Assembly: GCF_023630705.1 (NCBI RefSeq)
Contig: NZ_JALQEM010000005.1
Span: 62,001-126,000, forward strand
DNA: 64,000 bases
Origin: Caballeronia sp. GAFFF1
Lineage (GTDB): Bacteria > Pseudomonadota > Gammaproteobacteria > Burkholderiales > Burkholderiaceae
Reading direction: 5' to 3'
The position numbers were made by a program, and so were the translations under genes. The notes under the pieces are model-generated. The model did not search any database and had not been told where the DNA came from. It was given only the letters and a program-made list of their open reading frames with translations. Position 1 is the first letter of the stretch, and each line of letters begins with the position of its first letter. This document shows positions 54,212 through 63,498 of this stretch, in pieces.

Positions 54212-55869
54212 GCGGCCACCGTCGCGCGGTCGAACCACATCTGCGAAATGGCGTTGAAGCGCACGCCCGACACGTTCGCGCGCGTGACGATCAGCTGGTC
54301 GTAGAAGTACGGAATGACGACGGGCGTTTCATCGAGCAAGAGGCGCTGAATCTGGCCGGACAGTTTCTTTTGCGACGCGACGTCGAGCGCGGCGACGAAC
54401 TGCGCGACGAGCTTGTCGTATTCCGCGTTCTTGAAGTGCGCCGCGTTCCATGTGCCGCTGCTCGTGAGCGGCGCGTTCAGAAACACGTTCGGCACGCCGC
54501 GATGTCCGTAATCGGTGATGCCGAGCGGCGAATCGAGCCAGTCCGACTTGCCGAACGTGCCCGAGCCGTAGTAGAGGTCCTGGCTTTCCACCTTCAGCGT
54601 GATGCGAATGCCGATGGCCTTCGCCGCGTTTTGCACGACCACGGCGAGGTCGGGAATTTCCATGTACTTCTCGGTCGTGAGCGTGATATCGAAGCCGTTG
54701 CCGACGCCCGCTTCGCTCATCAGCTGCTTCGCTTTCGCAATGTCGAGATGCCGCTGCGGCACGGTGAGATCGCTCGACGGAAAGACCGGCGCGAACGGGC
54801 TGTCGTTGCCGACCACCGCGCGCCCGCGAAACAGGCCCTTCACGATGACTTCGCGATTGATCGCGAGCGCGAGCGCCTGACGCACGCGCTTGTCCTTGAA
54901 CGCGCCCATGTCGCAGCGCATGTGGATCTGCCGATGCGAACTCGACTTCGCGCCGAGCACCTTGAATTGCGGGTTCGTCAGCATCGAGACGCCGCCCTGC
55001 ACGGTGAAGTCGCCCATCACGTCGGCCTGGCGGCCCTGCATCGCGAGGAGTTGCGCCTGCTGGTCGGCGTAGAACGAGAACTGCACGCGGTCGGGCAGCG
55101 ACTTCTCGCCCCAGTAGTCCGGATTGCGCACGAACGACGCGCCGACCTTCGGCGTGTACTTTTCGAGCTTCAGCGCGCCCGTTCCCATGAAGGACTTCTC
55201 GTACGGGCCGTTGAAGTTCGCGGGCAGAATCACCGCGTTGTAGTTGTCGGAGGAAACGTAGTACGGGAAATTGCCGTTCGGCGCGTCGAGATGAAACTCG
55301 ACGGTGTGGTCGTCGACCGCTTTCGCCGAGTTCTTCGACAGCACGCCCTTCAACACCGAGAGCGCCGCCGAGCCCGCGCCCGGATCGGCGAGACGGTTGA
55401 AGGTCGCGGCGACGTCCTTCGCGGTCATCGGCTGGCCGTCGTGGAACTTGACGTTCGGGCGCAGCTTGAACGTCCAGACATCGCCCGTCGCGTTCGACGA
55501 CCACGAGAGCGCGAGGGCAGGGCGAAGCGTGAGCGTCTCGCTGTCGTCGTCGATCAGAAATTCGCCCGTCTGGTTGATGAGGACGAGACCGGCCGCATCG
55601 GTGACGGTGAGCGGATCGACCGCGCCCGCAGGCGTCATGTGCGCGACGCGGATGGTGCCGCCGGGCTTGCCCGCTCCCTGCGCGCGCGCGGCCGGCATGC
55701 CGAAGAGCCCGCCCGCGGTCAGCGCGAAGCCCAGCACGCTCGCGTGCCGCAGCAGTTCGCGCCGCGTGAGGCGGCCGGCCATGAATTCGTCGATCGCGTG
55801 ATTGCCCAGCTCGCCCGCGTTGCCGCGCGCAAGCTCCAGGTGATGCGCGTCCGTCGATGCTTTATTCAT
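54208..55869 (-). CDS. peptide-type ABC transporter substrate-binding protein
   Basis: Exported solute-binding protein of 553 residues, family 5 (DppA/OppA fold). The N-terminal region contains LTRRELLRHASVLGFALTAG, a twin-arginine-like signal, with a processing site near ARAQG. The mature protein has VWTFKLRPNVKFHDGQPMTA, a strong family signature. It heads the leftward operon with two permeases and a fused ATPase. Substrates of this group include dipeptides, nickel and glutathione-like compounds; the actual ligand is not evident. The 113-bp gap upstream leads to the cupin gene. Confidence 0.9.
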   Translation of the reverse strand: MNKASTDAHHLELARGNAGELGNHAIDEFMAGRLTRRELLRHASVLGFALTAGGLFGMPAARAQGAGKPGGTIRVAHMTPAGAVDPLTVTDAAGLVLINQTGEFLIDDDSETLTLRPALALSWSSNATGDVWTFKLRPNVKFHDGQPMTAKDVAATFNRLADPGAGSAALSVLKGVLSKNSAKAVDDHTVEFHLDAPNGNFPYYVSSDNYNAVILPANFNGPYEKSFMGTGALKLEKYTPKVGASFVRNPDYWGEKSLPDRVQFSFYADQQAQLLAMQGRQADVMGDFTVQGGVSMLTNPQFKVLGAKSSSHRQIHMRCDMGAFKDKRVRQALALAINREVIVKGLFRGRAVVGNDSPFAPVFPSSDLTVPQRHLDIAKAKQLMSEAGVGNGFDITLTTEKYMEIPDLAVVVQNAAKAIGIRITLKVESQDLYYGSGTFGKSDWLDSPLGITDYGHRGVPNVFLNAPLTSSGTWNAAHFKNAEYDKLVAQFVAALDVASQKKLSGQIQRLLLDETPVVIPYFYDQLIVTRANVSGVRFNAISQMWFDRATVAA

Positions 55870-55982
55870 CGGTGATCGTTTCCTGTCGTGTTGTCGTTGT
55901 TCGGCGCACGTCGCCGAAGTGACGCGAACTCAGCGCGTCTCGGCGTGGAAGCAAGGAACGCGCCGCTTGGTTGCGCGGCGCC

Positions 55983-56462
55983 TCAATGCTCGTGCGGATG
56001 CTTGTGAATGGGATCGACCCAGAAGACTTCTTCCGGCGTTTCAACCGCGTCGATGTTCAGATTCACGACGACCGCTTCGTTGTCGCTGCGCACGAGCACG
56101 CATTCGAGCGGCTCATCCGTGCTCGCGTTGATTTCCTCATGCGGCACGTACGGCGGCACGAAGATGAAATCGCCCGGACCGGCTTCGGCCGTGAATTCGA
56201 GGTGCTCGCCCCAGCGCATGCGCGCCTGGCCGCGCACGATGTAGATCACGCTTTCCAGCGCGCCATGATGGTGCGCGCCGGTCTTCGCGTTCGGATGAAT
56301 GGTGACCGTTCCCGCCCAGATTTTCTGCGCGCCGACGCGCGCCGCGTCGATGGCGGCCGCTCGGTTCATGCCCGGCGTCTGCGGCGTGTTGGTGTCGAGC
56401 TGATCGCCCTTGATGACCTTGACGCCGTTCTCGCGCCAATCAGTATGATGTGCGTCGCTCAT
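55983..56462 (-). CDS. cupin-domain protein
   Basis: Cytoplasmic single-domain cupin of 159 residues. The metal-binding motif 1 is TGAHHHGALESVIYIVRGQ (HHH and Glu), and motif 2 includes PGDFIFVPPYVPHEEIN. The pattern is that of small metal-dependent enzymes or sensors. The ATG at 56462 (MSDAHHTDW) gives a normal N-terminus, and a further upstream in-frame start has no similarity. It is on the same strand as the ABC operon 114 bp downstream and after a stem-loop that probably ends fusA transcripts. Substrate unknown. Confidence 0.85.
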   Translation of the reverse strand: MSDAHHTDWRENGVKVIKGDQLDTNTPQTPGMNRAAAIDAARVGAQKIWAGTVTIHPNAKTGAHHHGALESVIYIVRGQARMRWGEHLEFTAEAGPGDFIFVPPYVPHEEINASTDEPLECVLVRSDNEAVVVNLNIDAVETPEEVFWVDPIHKHPHEH

Positions 56463-56488
56463 GGTGCCTCTGGTCTCTCGGATAGACA

Positions 56489-56526
56489 AAGTCCGTTGCC
56501 GCCGACACCGCGCGAGCAACGGACTT
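56489..56526 (-). terminator. stem-loop after fusA
   Basis: AAGTCCGTTGC (56489-56499) and GCAACGGACTT (56516-56526) form a perfect 11-bp stem with a 16-nt loop, 38 bp past the fusA stop. On the minus strand it is followed only by TTG-rich sequence, a weak T run, so termination strength is uncertain. Confidence 0.55.
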
Positions 56527-56564
56527 CCGATATTACACGGCGAAGCGTCTTCACCGGGCGGCGA

Positions 56565-58670
56565 TCATTTCCCTTTTGAGTTGATGATCGCTTCCGACAC
56601 GTTATTCGGCGTCTCGGCGTAGTGCTTGAACTCCATCGTGTAGGTCGCGCGACCTTGCGTCAGCGAGCGCAGCGAAGTGGAATAGCCGAACATCTCGGCA
56701 AGCGGCACCTCGGCGCGCACAATCTTGCCGCCGCCGCCCGCGATGTCCTCCATGCCCTGCACGATGCCGCGCCGGCTCGACAAGTCGCCCATCACGTTGC
56801 CCATGAACTCCTCGGGCGTTTCCACTTCGACGGCCATCGTCGGTTCGAGTAGCACGGGCTTCGCGCGGCGCATCGCTTCCTTGAAGGCCATCGAGCCGGC
56901 CATGCGGAACGCGTTTTCGTTCGAATCGACATCGTGATAGGAACCGAAGGTCAGCGTCACTTTCGTGTCGACGACCGGATAGCCCGCCAGCACGCCCGAC
57001 TTGAGCGACTCCTGAATGCCCTTGTCGACCGCCGGAATGTACTCGCGCGGAATCACGCCGCCCTTGATGGCGTCGACGAATTCGTAGCCTTTCCCCGGGT
57101 CCGGTTCCAGCGTGATGACCGCGTGCCCGTACTGGCCGCGCCCGCCCGACTGCTTGACGAACTTGCCTTCCACATCCGTCACCTTGTTGCGCACGGTCTC
57201 GCGATACGCCACCTGCGGCTTGCCGACCGTCGCCTCCACGCCGAACTCGCGCTTCATGCGGTCCACGAGAATTTCGAGGTGCAGTTCGCCCATGCCGGAG
57301 ATGATCGTCTGCCCGGATTCCTCGTCGGTCGTGACGCGGAACGAGGGGTCTTCCTGCGCGAGACGATTCAGCGCGATGCCCATCTTCTCCTGGTCGGCTT
57401 TCGTCTTCGGCTCGACGGCCTGCGAGATCACCGGCTCCGGGAAGATCATCCGTTCGAGGATGATGATGTTGCCCGGATCGCACAGCGTGTCGCCCGTCGT
57501 CGCTTCCTTCAGGCCGACCGCCGCCGCGATGTCGCCCGCGCGCACTTCCTTGATTTCCTTGCGCTCGTTCGCGTGCATCTGAAGGATGCGCCCGAGCCGC
57601 TCTTTCTTTTCCTTCACCGGGTTGTAGACCGTATCGCCGGAATTCACGACGCCCGAATACACGCGGAAGAAGATCAGCTGGCCCACGAACGGGTCCGTCA
57701 TGATCTTGAACGCGAGCGCGGAGAACGGCTCGTCGTCGCTCGGATGACGCTCCGCTTCCTCGTCGTCTTCGGTGTGGCCGAGAATCGCGGGCACATCCAC
57801 CGGCGAGGGCAGATAGTCGATCACCGCGTCGAGCATCGCCTGCACGCCCTTGTTCTTGAACGCGCTGCCGCAGAGCATCGGCACGATCTCGTTCGCGATG
57901 GTGCGCTTGCGCAATGCCGTCTTGATCTCGTCCTCGGTCAGGCTTTCATGGTCTTCGAGATACTTTTCGAGCAGTTCTTCGCTCGATTCGGCCGCAGCCT
58001 CGACCATCTTCTCGCGCCATTCGTGCGCGACATCCTTGAGATTGTCGGGGATCTCTTCGTAGGTGAACTTGATGCCCTGGCTGTCGTCGTCCCAGACGAT
58101 GGCCTTCATCTTGACGAGGTCGACCACGCCCTGAAAGTGCTCTTCCGCGCCGATCGGAATCTGGATCGGCACCGCGACGCCCTTCAGACGCTCGCCGATC
58201 TGCCGCTGCACGCGAAAAAAGTCCGCGCCGACGCGATCCATCTTGTTAACGAACGCGATGCGCGGCACTTTGTACTTGTTCGCCTGACGCCACACGGTTT
58301 CGGACTGCGGCTGCACGCCGCCGACCGAGTCGTAGACCATGCAGGCGCCGTCGAGCACGCGCATGGAACGCTCGACTTCGATGGTGAAATCGACGTGTCC
58401 CGGCGTGTCGATGATGTTGATGCGATGTTCCGGGTAATTGCCGGCCATGCCTTTCCAGAAGGCGGTCGTCGCGGCGGACGTGATCGTGATGCCGCGTTCC
58501 TGCTCCTGCTCCATCCAGTCCATCGTCGCCGCGCCGTCGTGCACTTCGCCGATCTTGTGCGTCACGCCGGTGTAGAAAAGGATGCGTTCGGTAGTGGTTG
58601 TTTTGCCGGCATCGATGTGGGCGCTAATACCGATATTGCGATAGCGCTCGATGGGAGTCTTGCGGGGCAC
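56565..58670 (-). CDS. fusA: elongation factor G
   Basis: GTPase of 701 residues that drives ribosome translocation. G motifs are [28 protein letters not shown] and [10 protein letters not shown]; the effector region contains [11 protein letters not shown]. All five domains are present, and the length is normal. It is not linked to rpsL, rpsG or tuf here, so this is a stand-alone copy; Burkholderia genomes commonly carry a second fusA. Two REP-like palindromes and a DUF192 gene precede it. Sequence gives no sign of lost function. Confidence 0.96.
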   Translation of the reverse strand: MPRKTPIERYRNIGISAHIDAGKTTTTERILFYTGVTHKIGEVHDGAATMDWMEQEQERGITITSAATTAFWKGMAGNYPEHRINIIDTPGHVDFTIEVERSMRVLDGACMVYDSVGGVQPQSETVWRQANKYKVPRIAFVNKMDRVGADFFRVQRQIGERLKGVAVPIQIPIGAEEHFQGVVDLVKMKAIVWDDDSQGIKFTYEEIPDNLKDVAHEWREKMVEAAAESSEELLEKYLEDHESLTEDEIKTALRKRTIANEIVPMLCGSAFKNKGVQAMLDAVIDYLPSPVDVPAILGHTEDDEEAERHPSDDEPFSALAFKIMTDPFVGQLIFFRVYSGVVNSGDTVYNPVKEKKERLGRILQMHANERKEIKEVRAGDIAAAVGLKEATTGDTLCDPGNIIILERMIFPEPVISQAVEPKTKADQEKMGIALNRLAQEDPSFRVTTDEESGQTIISGMGELHLEILVDRMKREFGVEATVGKPQVAYRETVRNKVTDVEGKFVKQSGGRGQYGHAVITLEPDPGKGYEFVDAIKGGVIPREYIPAVDKGIQESLKSGVLAGYPVVDTKVTLTFGSYHDVDSNENAFRMAGSMAFKEAMRRAKPVLLEPTMAVEVETPEEFMGNVMGDLSSRRGIVQGMEDIAGGGGKIVRAEVPLAEMFGYSTSLRSLTQGRATYTMEFKHYAETPNNVSEAIINSKGK

Positions 58671-58693
58671 GTGAACCTCCTGTGGGAAATTGC

Positions 58694-58776
58694 GACCGCA
58701 GTTAGGGCTTCAGCCCTTACTGCGGTCTCATGCAAAGCTGGCGACCGCCCTCACGGCTTCAGCCGTTACTGCGGTC
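58694..58776. repeat. two tandem REP-like palindromes upstream of fusA
   Basis: Unit 1: GACCGCAGTTAGGGCT (58694-58709) and AGCCCTTACTGCGGTC (58712-58727), a 16-bp hairpin with one mismatch and a 2-nt TC loop. Unit 2 starts 49 bp later: GACCGCCCTCACGGCT (58743-58758) and AGCCGTTACTGCGGTC (58761-58776), less perfect. Both are followed by the sequence CATGC. The layout resembles repetitive extragenic palindromes arranged as a pair. Confidence 0.75.
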
Positions 58777-58893
58777 CCATGCGATCTTTTTAGGATAGCG
58801 CGTAGACAAGCTTCTTGCAGGAATCTTGCCAGCCCTGCCGAACGTTGCGACAAACGGTTTCGGACTGTCCTGCCGTGCCCGGCCAGAGCGAAA

Positions 58894-58925
58894 AAAAACG
58901 GCGCGTCAGGCGACACGCCGTTTTT
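58894..58925 (-). terminator. rho-independent terminator of the DUF192 gene
   Basis: AAAAACGGCGCGTC (58894-58907) and GACACGCCGTTTTT (58912-58925) pair over 14 positions with one mismatch and a 4-nt loop. On the minus strand a run of T follows the stem. It lies just after the DUF192 stop. Confidence 0.85.
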
Positions 58926-58946
58926 ATCGTTCATCCCGAATTGGGC

Positions 58947-59495
58947 CTACTGCGCGCCCGGCAATCCCTTGATTTTCATGCCCGGCTTGATGCCCTTCGC
59001 CGTGAACCAGCCCTTGCTCATTTCCAGCGCGTAGACGCCGTTGTTGCGCGGGCAGTGGTTATTCGTGGTTTCGGCATCCATTTCGTCGATGTCGGTAACC
59101 GTGCCGTCCGCGCGAATGAACGCGATCGACAGCGGGATCAGCGTGTTCTTCATCCAGAAGCAATGCACGGCGTTCTCTTCGAAGACGAAAAGCATGCCTT
59201 CGTTCGCGGCGAGTTGCGTGCGATACATGAGGCCCTGCTCGCGATCGGCATCGTTGGCGGCCACGGCGGCGTCGATCACGAACATGCCGGCGGTGAGCTT
59301 CGCGCGCGGAAACTCCGACGGCTGCTTCGCGCCGGGCGGCATCGTCTGGGCGTGCGCGAGCGAAAGCGCGGCGAACGGCAGCAGAATCGCGATGACGAGC
59401 GCGCGAAGTCGTCGAATGACAGTCGCGCGGCGAATCGATTCAGCGAAAGGGAACGGCACGCGCAACGCGCGCAGGGAAAGCAACAGCGAATTCAC
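58947..59495 (-). CDS. DUF192-family exported protein
   Basis: Protein of 182 residues with a long N-terminal region containing a signal peptide core (ALVIAILLPFAALSLAHAQT). The DUF192 domain includes QGLMYRTQLAANEGMLFVFE, HCFWMKNTLIPLSIAFI and a C-terminal KGWFTAKGIKPGMKI. It is probably periplasmic; the biochemical role of DUF192 is unknown. A start further downstream than MNSLLL is possible because the first 25 residues look non-domain. It is followed by a strong terminator. Confidence 0.85.
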   Translation of the reverse strand: MNSLLLSLRALRVPFPFAESIRRATVIRRLRALVIAILLPFAALSLAHAQTMPPGAKQPSEFPRAKLTAGMFVIDAAVAANDADREQGLMYRTQLAANEGMLFVFEENAVHCFWMKNTLIPLSIAFIRADGTVTDIDEMDAETTNNHCPRNNGVYALEMSKGWFTAKGIKPGMKIKGLPGAQ

Positions 59496-59652
59496 ACGAT
59501 GCTCCTTGAAAATCGGTCGTCCGCGCTAACAAAGAAACAGCAGCCCCGCGCATGTTACTTGAAGCACGACGCGAATGTAAAAGCGCGAGCGAAAGCGGCG
59601 ACTGTAGCTCGCGGCGCAAAACTGAACGACTAAAACGCCCGATGCAAAAACA

Positions 59653-59686
59653 AAAGGGCAGACTGCCATTCGGCGATCTGCCCTTT
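59653..59686 (-). terminator. terminator of the small Lys/Ala-rich gene
   Basis: AAAGGGCAGA (59653-59662) and TCTGCCCTTT (59677-59686) form a perfect 10-bp stem with a 14-nt loop. On the minus strand the stem is followed by TTGTTTTT. It lies 63 bp after the stop of the small gene at 59750. Confidence 0.8.
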
Positions 59687-59749
59687 AACGCCGTGAAGAC
59701 GGCGGTAATGCTCGTTTTTAGCTTCGCTATACCGCGTCTTACAACGAAC

Positions 59750-59962
59750 TTACTGAGCTGCGGAAGCAGCTTCCGGTGCCGAAGCGGCAGCCTTGTGCGA
59801 CTTCTTGTGCGACTTCTTGTGCGAGTGCTTCTTGGCAGCCTTGTGAGCCGGTGCCGAAGCAGCCGACGCAGCAGCCGGAGCAGCCGCTTCCGGAGCCGAA
59901 GCTTGTGCGAATGCAGCCGTTGCGAACAGGCCAGCGACGAGAGCAGCGATCAGTTTGTTCAT
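59750..59962 (-). CDS. small exported Lys/His/Ala-rich protein
   Basis: Protein of 70 residues. Residues 1-19 are a signal peptide ending ATAAFAQA. The mature part is low complexity: Ala-rich flanks and a central basic block KKHSHKKSHKKSHKAA. The basic repeats recall acid-shock (Asr-like) or histone-like small proteins, but no firm homology is claimed. A GAGGATT ribosome-binding site precedes the ATG, and a terminator lies downstream, so it is probably a real short transcript. Probably periplasmic and abundant if expressed (inference). Confidence 0.75.
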   Translation of the reverse strand: MNKLIAALVAGLFATAAFAQASAPEAAAPAAASAASAPAHKAAKKHSHKKSHKKSHKAAASAPEAASAAQ

Positions 59963-60311
59963 TTGTGAATCCTCAGCTTGAGTTAATTAACCAAACGACC
60001 CGGTCATTGAGTCATGTCGGTAAACGAGCCATCCACCTTTCGGTTGACAGTCGTATCGGCAAAAACTCGATACGGCTGTGAACGCTTGTTTCCTTTCAAA
60101 AAGCCTGGAGCACACAGGTTAATCGAAAGGGTGTTTCGTTCATGCCGGATAGCTTTGTGCGGCATCTGTGGCCCTTAACGCCTCGGCGAAAGAGTCGGTT
60201 GACGCGATTTCGCAGTGTTTGGCTAGACGGATGCAAAAAATCTTCGAAGCTACGGTGCGCGGCAAATCGCGTGTATTCAGAGAAACGCCTGGCGCGCTAG
60301 TCGCACGCGAT
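59963..60311. other. intergenic region between small exported gene and rluE
   Basis: No gene is supported. CGTATCG (60052-60058) and CGATACG (60068-60074) form a perfect 7-bp inverted repeat with a 9-nt loop, about 90-110 nt upstream of the small gene. It may be an operator or 5'-leader hairpin. Confidence 0.35.
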
Positions 60312-60887
60312 TCAGCGCCCGGTTTTCCACGGCGATTGCGCCGGCACCTGGACGCTTTCGCCGGGCGCGAGTCGGAGCGAGAACACGTCGAGCGCGCCGA
60401 TAGACACCCGCACGAGCCGCAGCGTCGGAAAGCCGACCGCCGCCGTCATGCGCCGGACCTGGCGGTTTTTCCCTTCGGTGATGGCGAGCTCGATCCACGT
60501 CGTCGGGATGGCGGCGCGATAGCGGATCGGCGGATTGCGCGGCCACAGCCTTTCGGCGTCGTGCTCCGCGACGAAGGCCGCCTTGCATGGCCGCGTCACG
60601 TAATCGCCGAGATCGACGCCTTTCGCGAGACGCGCGAGCGTATCGTCGCCGGGCGCGCCTTCGACCTGCGCCCAATATCGCTTGACGAGCTTGTGGCGCG
60701 GCTCCGCGATGCGCGCCTGCAACGCGCCGTCGTCGGTGAGCAGAAGAAGGCCCTCGCTGTCCGCATCCAGCCGGCCCGCCGGATACACGCCCGGCACCGT
60801 CACGAAGTCGCCGAGCGACGCGCGCGTTTCGTGGGCGGAAAACTGGCAGATCGTGCCGAACGGTTTATTCAGGGCGATGAGCGGCAT
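60312..60887 (-). CDS. rluE: 23S rRNA pseudouridine synthase RluE
   Basis: Enzyme of 191 residues that converts one uridine of 23S rRNA (position 2457 in E. coli numbering) to pseudouridine. The catalytic motif with the essential Asp is [27 protein letters not shown] at the start and [20 protein letters not shown] near the end are typical of the RsuA/RluE family. It has no S4 domain, consistent with RluE. It is divergent from icd over 226 bp. Confidence 0.92.
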   Translation of the reverse strand: MPLIALNKPFGTICQFSAHETRASLGDFVTVPGVYPAGRLDADSEGLLLLTDDGALQARIAEPRHKLVKRYWAQVEGAPGDDTLARLAKGVDLGDYVTRPCKAAFVAEHDAERLWPRNPPIRYRAAIPTTWIELAITEGKNRQVRRMTAAVGFPTLRLVRVSIGALDVFSLRLAPGESVQVPAQSPWKTGR

Positions 60888-61113
60888 CGGCAGACAAGCG
60901 GAACAGGTGGCAGGCGTGCGCGCCGCGCGGCAGGGCGCCGGGGCGTGAATGCGGCATCTTAATGCATAATGGATCGCGATCCGTTTCTCTCATTGCCGCG
61001 TCGGGCGAGGGGCCTGCCGTCCGCCTGCCGTGGATAGAACGAAAGCGCTGGCGCAGCAGCAGCGACTGTCCGCGCCAACCAGTCATCAAGTCCGGCCATC
61101 ATTGGAGTCGACC

Positions 61114-62370
61114 ATGTCGTATCAGCACATCCAGGTTCCGGCGGGCGGTGAAAAAATCACCGTCAACGCGGATTTCTCGCTCAACGTCCCGGATCAGCCG
61201 ATCATTCCGTATATCGAGGGCGACGGCACGGGCGTCGACGTCACGCCGGTCATGCTCAAGGTGGTGGATGCGGCAGTCGAGAAGACCTACGGCGGGAAGC
61301 GCAAGATTCAATGGATGGAGATATTCGCCGGCGAAAAAGCCACGCGCGTCTACGGTCCGGACGTCTGGCTGCCGGACGAAACGCTCGATGTCGTGAAGGA
61401 ATACGTCGTTTCGATCAAGGGGCCGCTCACGACGCCCGTGGGCGGCGGCATCCGTTCGCTGAATGTTGCGCTTCGGCAGCAACTCGACCTGTATGTCTGC
61501 CTGCGCCCGGTGCGCTACTTCAAGGGCGTGCCGTCGCCGCTGCGCGAGCCGGACAAGGTCGACATGGTGATCTTCCGCGAGAACTCGGAAGATATCTACG
61601 CGGGCATCGAATGGCCGGCCGAATCGGCGGAAGCCAAGAAGGTGATCGCCTTCCTGCGCGATGAAATGGGCGTGAAGAAGATCCGCTTCCCGGAGTCGTC
61701 GGGGCTCGGCATCAAGCCGGTGTCGCGCGAGGGCACGGAGCGGCTGGTGCGCAAGGCGATTCAGTATGCGATCGACAACAACCGGCGCTCGGTCACGCTC
61801 GTGCACAAGGGCAACATCATGAAGTTCACCGAAGGCGCGTTCCGCGACTACGGTTACGCGCTCGCGCAGAAGGAGTTCAACGCCGAACTGATCGACGGCG
61901 GCCCGTGGATGAAGGTGAAGAACCCGAAGACGGGCGCGGATGTCGTCGTGAAAGACGTGATCGCCGATGCGTTCCTTCAGCAGATCCTGCTGCGTCCGGC
62001 GGAATACGACGTGATCGCCACGCTCAACCTGAACGGCGATTACATCTCCGATGCGCTCGCGGCGCAGGTCGGCGGCATCGGCATTGCGCCGGGCGCGAAC
62101 ATGTCGGACTCCGTTGCAATGTTCGAGGCCACGCACGGCACCGCGCCCAAGTACGCCGGTAAGGATTACGTGAATCCGGGCTCGGAAATTTTGTCCGCCG
62201 AAATGATGCTGCGCCATCTCGGCTGGACCGAGGCGGCGGATCGCATCATCGCGTCGATGGAGCAGTCGATTCTCTCGAAGCGCGTCACGTACGACTTCGC
62301 GCGGCTGATGGAAGGCGCGACCCAGGTGTCGTGCTCGGGATTCGGCGAGGTGATGATCGAGAACATGTGA
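61114..62370 (+). CDS. icd: NADP-dependent isocitrate dehydrogenase
   Basis: TCA-cycle enzyme of 418 residues converting isocitrate to 2-oxoglutarate. The [10 protein letters not shown] segment contains the serine that AceK phosphorylates in enteric bacteria, so that regulation may be conserved. [14 protein letters not shown] and [18 protein letters not shown] are family signatures. The ATG at 61114 is preceded by TTGGAG; the frame upstream has no similarity. It is followed by a bidirectional terminator shared with cspA. Neighbourhood with cspA-clpS-clpA is common in Burkholderiaceae. Confidence 0.97.
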   Translation: MSYQHIQVPAGGEKITVNADFSLNVPDQPIIPYIEGDGTGVDVTPVMLKVVDAAVEKTYGGKRKIQWMEIFAGEKATRVYGPDVWLPDETLDVVKEYVVSIKGPLTTPVGGGIRSLNVALRQQLDLYVCLRPVRYFKGVPSPLREPDKVDMVIFRENSEDIYAGIEWPAESAEAKKVIAFLRDEMGVKKIRFPESSGLGIKPVSREGTERLVRKAIQYAIDNNRRSVTLVHKGNIMKFTEGAFRDYGYALAQKEFNAELIDGGPWMKVKNPKTGADVVVKDVIADAFLQQILLRPAEYDVIATLNLNGDYISDALAAQVGGIGIAPGANMSDSVAMFEATHGTAPKYAGKDYVNPGSEILSAEMMLRHLGWTEAADRIIASMEQSILSKRVTYDFARLMEGATQVSCSGFGEVMIENM

Positions 62371-62414
62371 CGCCGCCTTTGCGGCGCACATTCGACGGTC
62401 GGGCAAGCATAAAA

Positions 62415-62437
62415 AAACCCGGCGCGAGGCCGGGTTT
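62415..62437. terminator. bidirectional terminator icd / cspA
   Basis: AAACCCGGC (62415-62423) and GCCGGGTTT (62429-62437) form a perfect 9-bp stem with a 5-nt loop. On the minus strand the T tract is seven long, a strong terminator for cspA. On the plus strand only TTT follows, weaker for icd. Confidence 0.85.
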
Positions 62438-62461
62438 CACGGGCTCATGGCACCCGAACGG

Positions 62462-62668
62462 TCAGGCTGCGTCCTGGATGTTCGATGCCTGCTTGCCCTT
62501 CGGTCCCTGGACGATCTCGAAAGTGACCTTTTGGCCTTCCTTGAGCGTCTTGAAACCGTTCATCTGAATCGCCGAGAAATGTGCGAACAGATCCTCGCCG
62601 CCTTCGTCGGGCGTGATGAATCCGTAGCCTTTCGCGTCGTTGAACCACTTGACCGTACCAGTAGACAT
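62462..62668 (-). CDS. cold-shock protein, CspA family
   Basis: RNA-binding protein of 68 residues, one cold-shock domain. The RNP1 motif is KGYGFI and the RNP2 region is DLFAHFSA. It melts RNA structure and supports translation at low temperature or in stationary phase. GAGGGGA precedes the ATG at 62668. A candidate promoter 140 nt upstream predicts a leader of about 133 nt, in line with the long 5' leaders of cspA-type genes. It ends at a strong terminator. Confidence 0.95.
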   Translation of the reverse strand: MSTGTVKWFNDAKGYGFITPDEGGEDLFAHFSAIQMNGFKTLKEGQKVTFEIVQGPKGKQASNIQDAA

Positions 62669-62807
62669 TCGTACTTCCCCTCTAACTCTCGTCGCAACCA
62701 GAGCACGCTCGAAAAGCTCGACGGCCCACCCCACAGCGAACCGCCCCCTCCTCACTGCTCCCCTCGGCCTTTTTTGCCCGATGCCCCCGGAAAAAAGTGC
62801 CAGTTTG

Positions 62808-62836
62808 ATTGTTAAAGCTCTTAAATCGAGTGTCAA
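62808..62836 (-). promoter_or_regulatory. candidate promoter of the cold-shock gene
   Basis: On the minus strand: TTGACA (62836-62831), a 17-nt spacer, and AACAAT (62813-62808). The -35 is perfect and the -10 matches four of six positions. Transcription would start near 62801, giving a leader of about 133 nt. Confidence 0.6.
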
Positions 62837-63149
62837 GGAATTTTTGGGATGGCCGTTAAGCTCGTTGCAAAGTCCACATTCGTAGGGTAATTCCTGCTTT
62901 CCCGTGTGCGCCGCCGTCCAAGCAAGGCATCTTGAAAAGTCGCATAATCGTCTCACTTGTGTGATACGCCCGGCAGCGCGCCACCGTCGTGCGGTTTGTT
63001 TTTTTTGAAGCTGTGCGATACTGGATTCGACGAGGTGCAAGCGGGCCGCGCCGAAGGTTGGGCGCCGGCAGGATTCGATGGACGGTCGCTGCGCGACGCG
63101 CGTTCTCCAGCCATACCATAGGGCCGTGCGGCCAGTGCTGGAGCGGCAA
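62837..63149. other. intergenic region cspA / clpS
   Basis: No gene is supported in this 313-bp stretch between the divergent cspA and clpS promoters. It contains a T-rich run (TTTGTTTTTTTT near 62996-63007). No terminator or repeat is clear. Confidence 0.35.
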
Positions 63150-63177
63150 TTGCGAAGGCGTCCGTGTTGTTTAGAAT
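63150..63177 (+). promoter_or_regulatory. candidate promoter of clpS, close to its start codon
   Basis: TTGCGA (63150-63155), a 16-nt spacer and TAGAAT (63172-63177). The -10 matches five of six positions. Transcription would begin at about 63184, the ATG of clpS, so the mRNA could be leaderless. Confidence 0.5.
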
Positions 63178-63183
63178 GGGTGT

Positions 63184-63498
63184 ATGGCGATAAATCCCAA
63201 CAAGCAGGATGGCACGGTACTCGAGCGGCAGGAGCAGAAGCTCAAAAAGCCGGCGATGTACAAGGTGGTGCTGCTGAATGACGACTTCACGCCGATGGAA
63301 TTCGTCGTGATGGTCGTGCAGGAATACTTCAATAAAGATCGTGAGACTGCGACGCAGATCATGCTGAAGGTTCATCGCGAGGGCAGGGGAGTTTGTGGGG
63401 TCTACACGCGGGACATTGCGTCGACCAAAGTTGAGCAAGTCGTTAGCCATGCACGGCAAGCGGGGCATCCGCTGCAGTGTGTGATGGAGGAAGCATGA
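63184..63498 (+). CDS. clpS: ClpS adaptor of the ClpAP protease
   Basis: Adaptor of 104 residues that delivers N-end-rule substrates to ClpA. The family segment [20 protein letters not shown] contains the binding-pocket residues. The N-terminal tail (about 25 residues) is typical and disordered. No clear ribosome-binding site precedes the ATG, and a -10-like box lies seven bases before it, which suggests a leaderless message. The stop overlaps the clpA ATG by 4 nt (ATGA). Confidence 0.95.
   Translation: MAINPNKQDGTVLERQEQKLKKPAMYKVVLLNDDFTPMEFVVMVVQEYFNKDRETATQIMLKVHREGRGVCGVYTRDIASTKVEQVVSHARQAGHPLQCVMEEA

Noticed and set aside
56934..58793. Plus-strand frame of 619 codons opposite fusA
   Set aside because: fusA is unmistakable on the minus strand; the opposite frame is His/Arg/Asp-rich shadow sequence.
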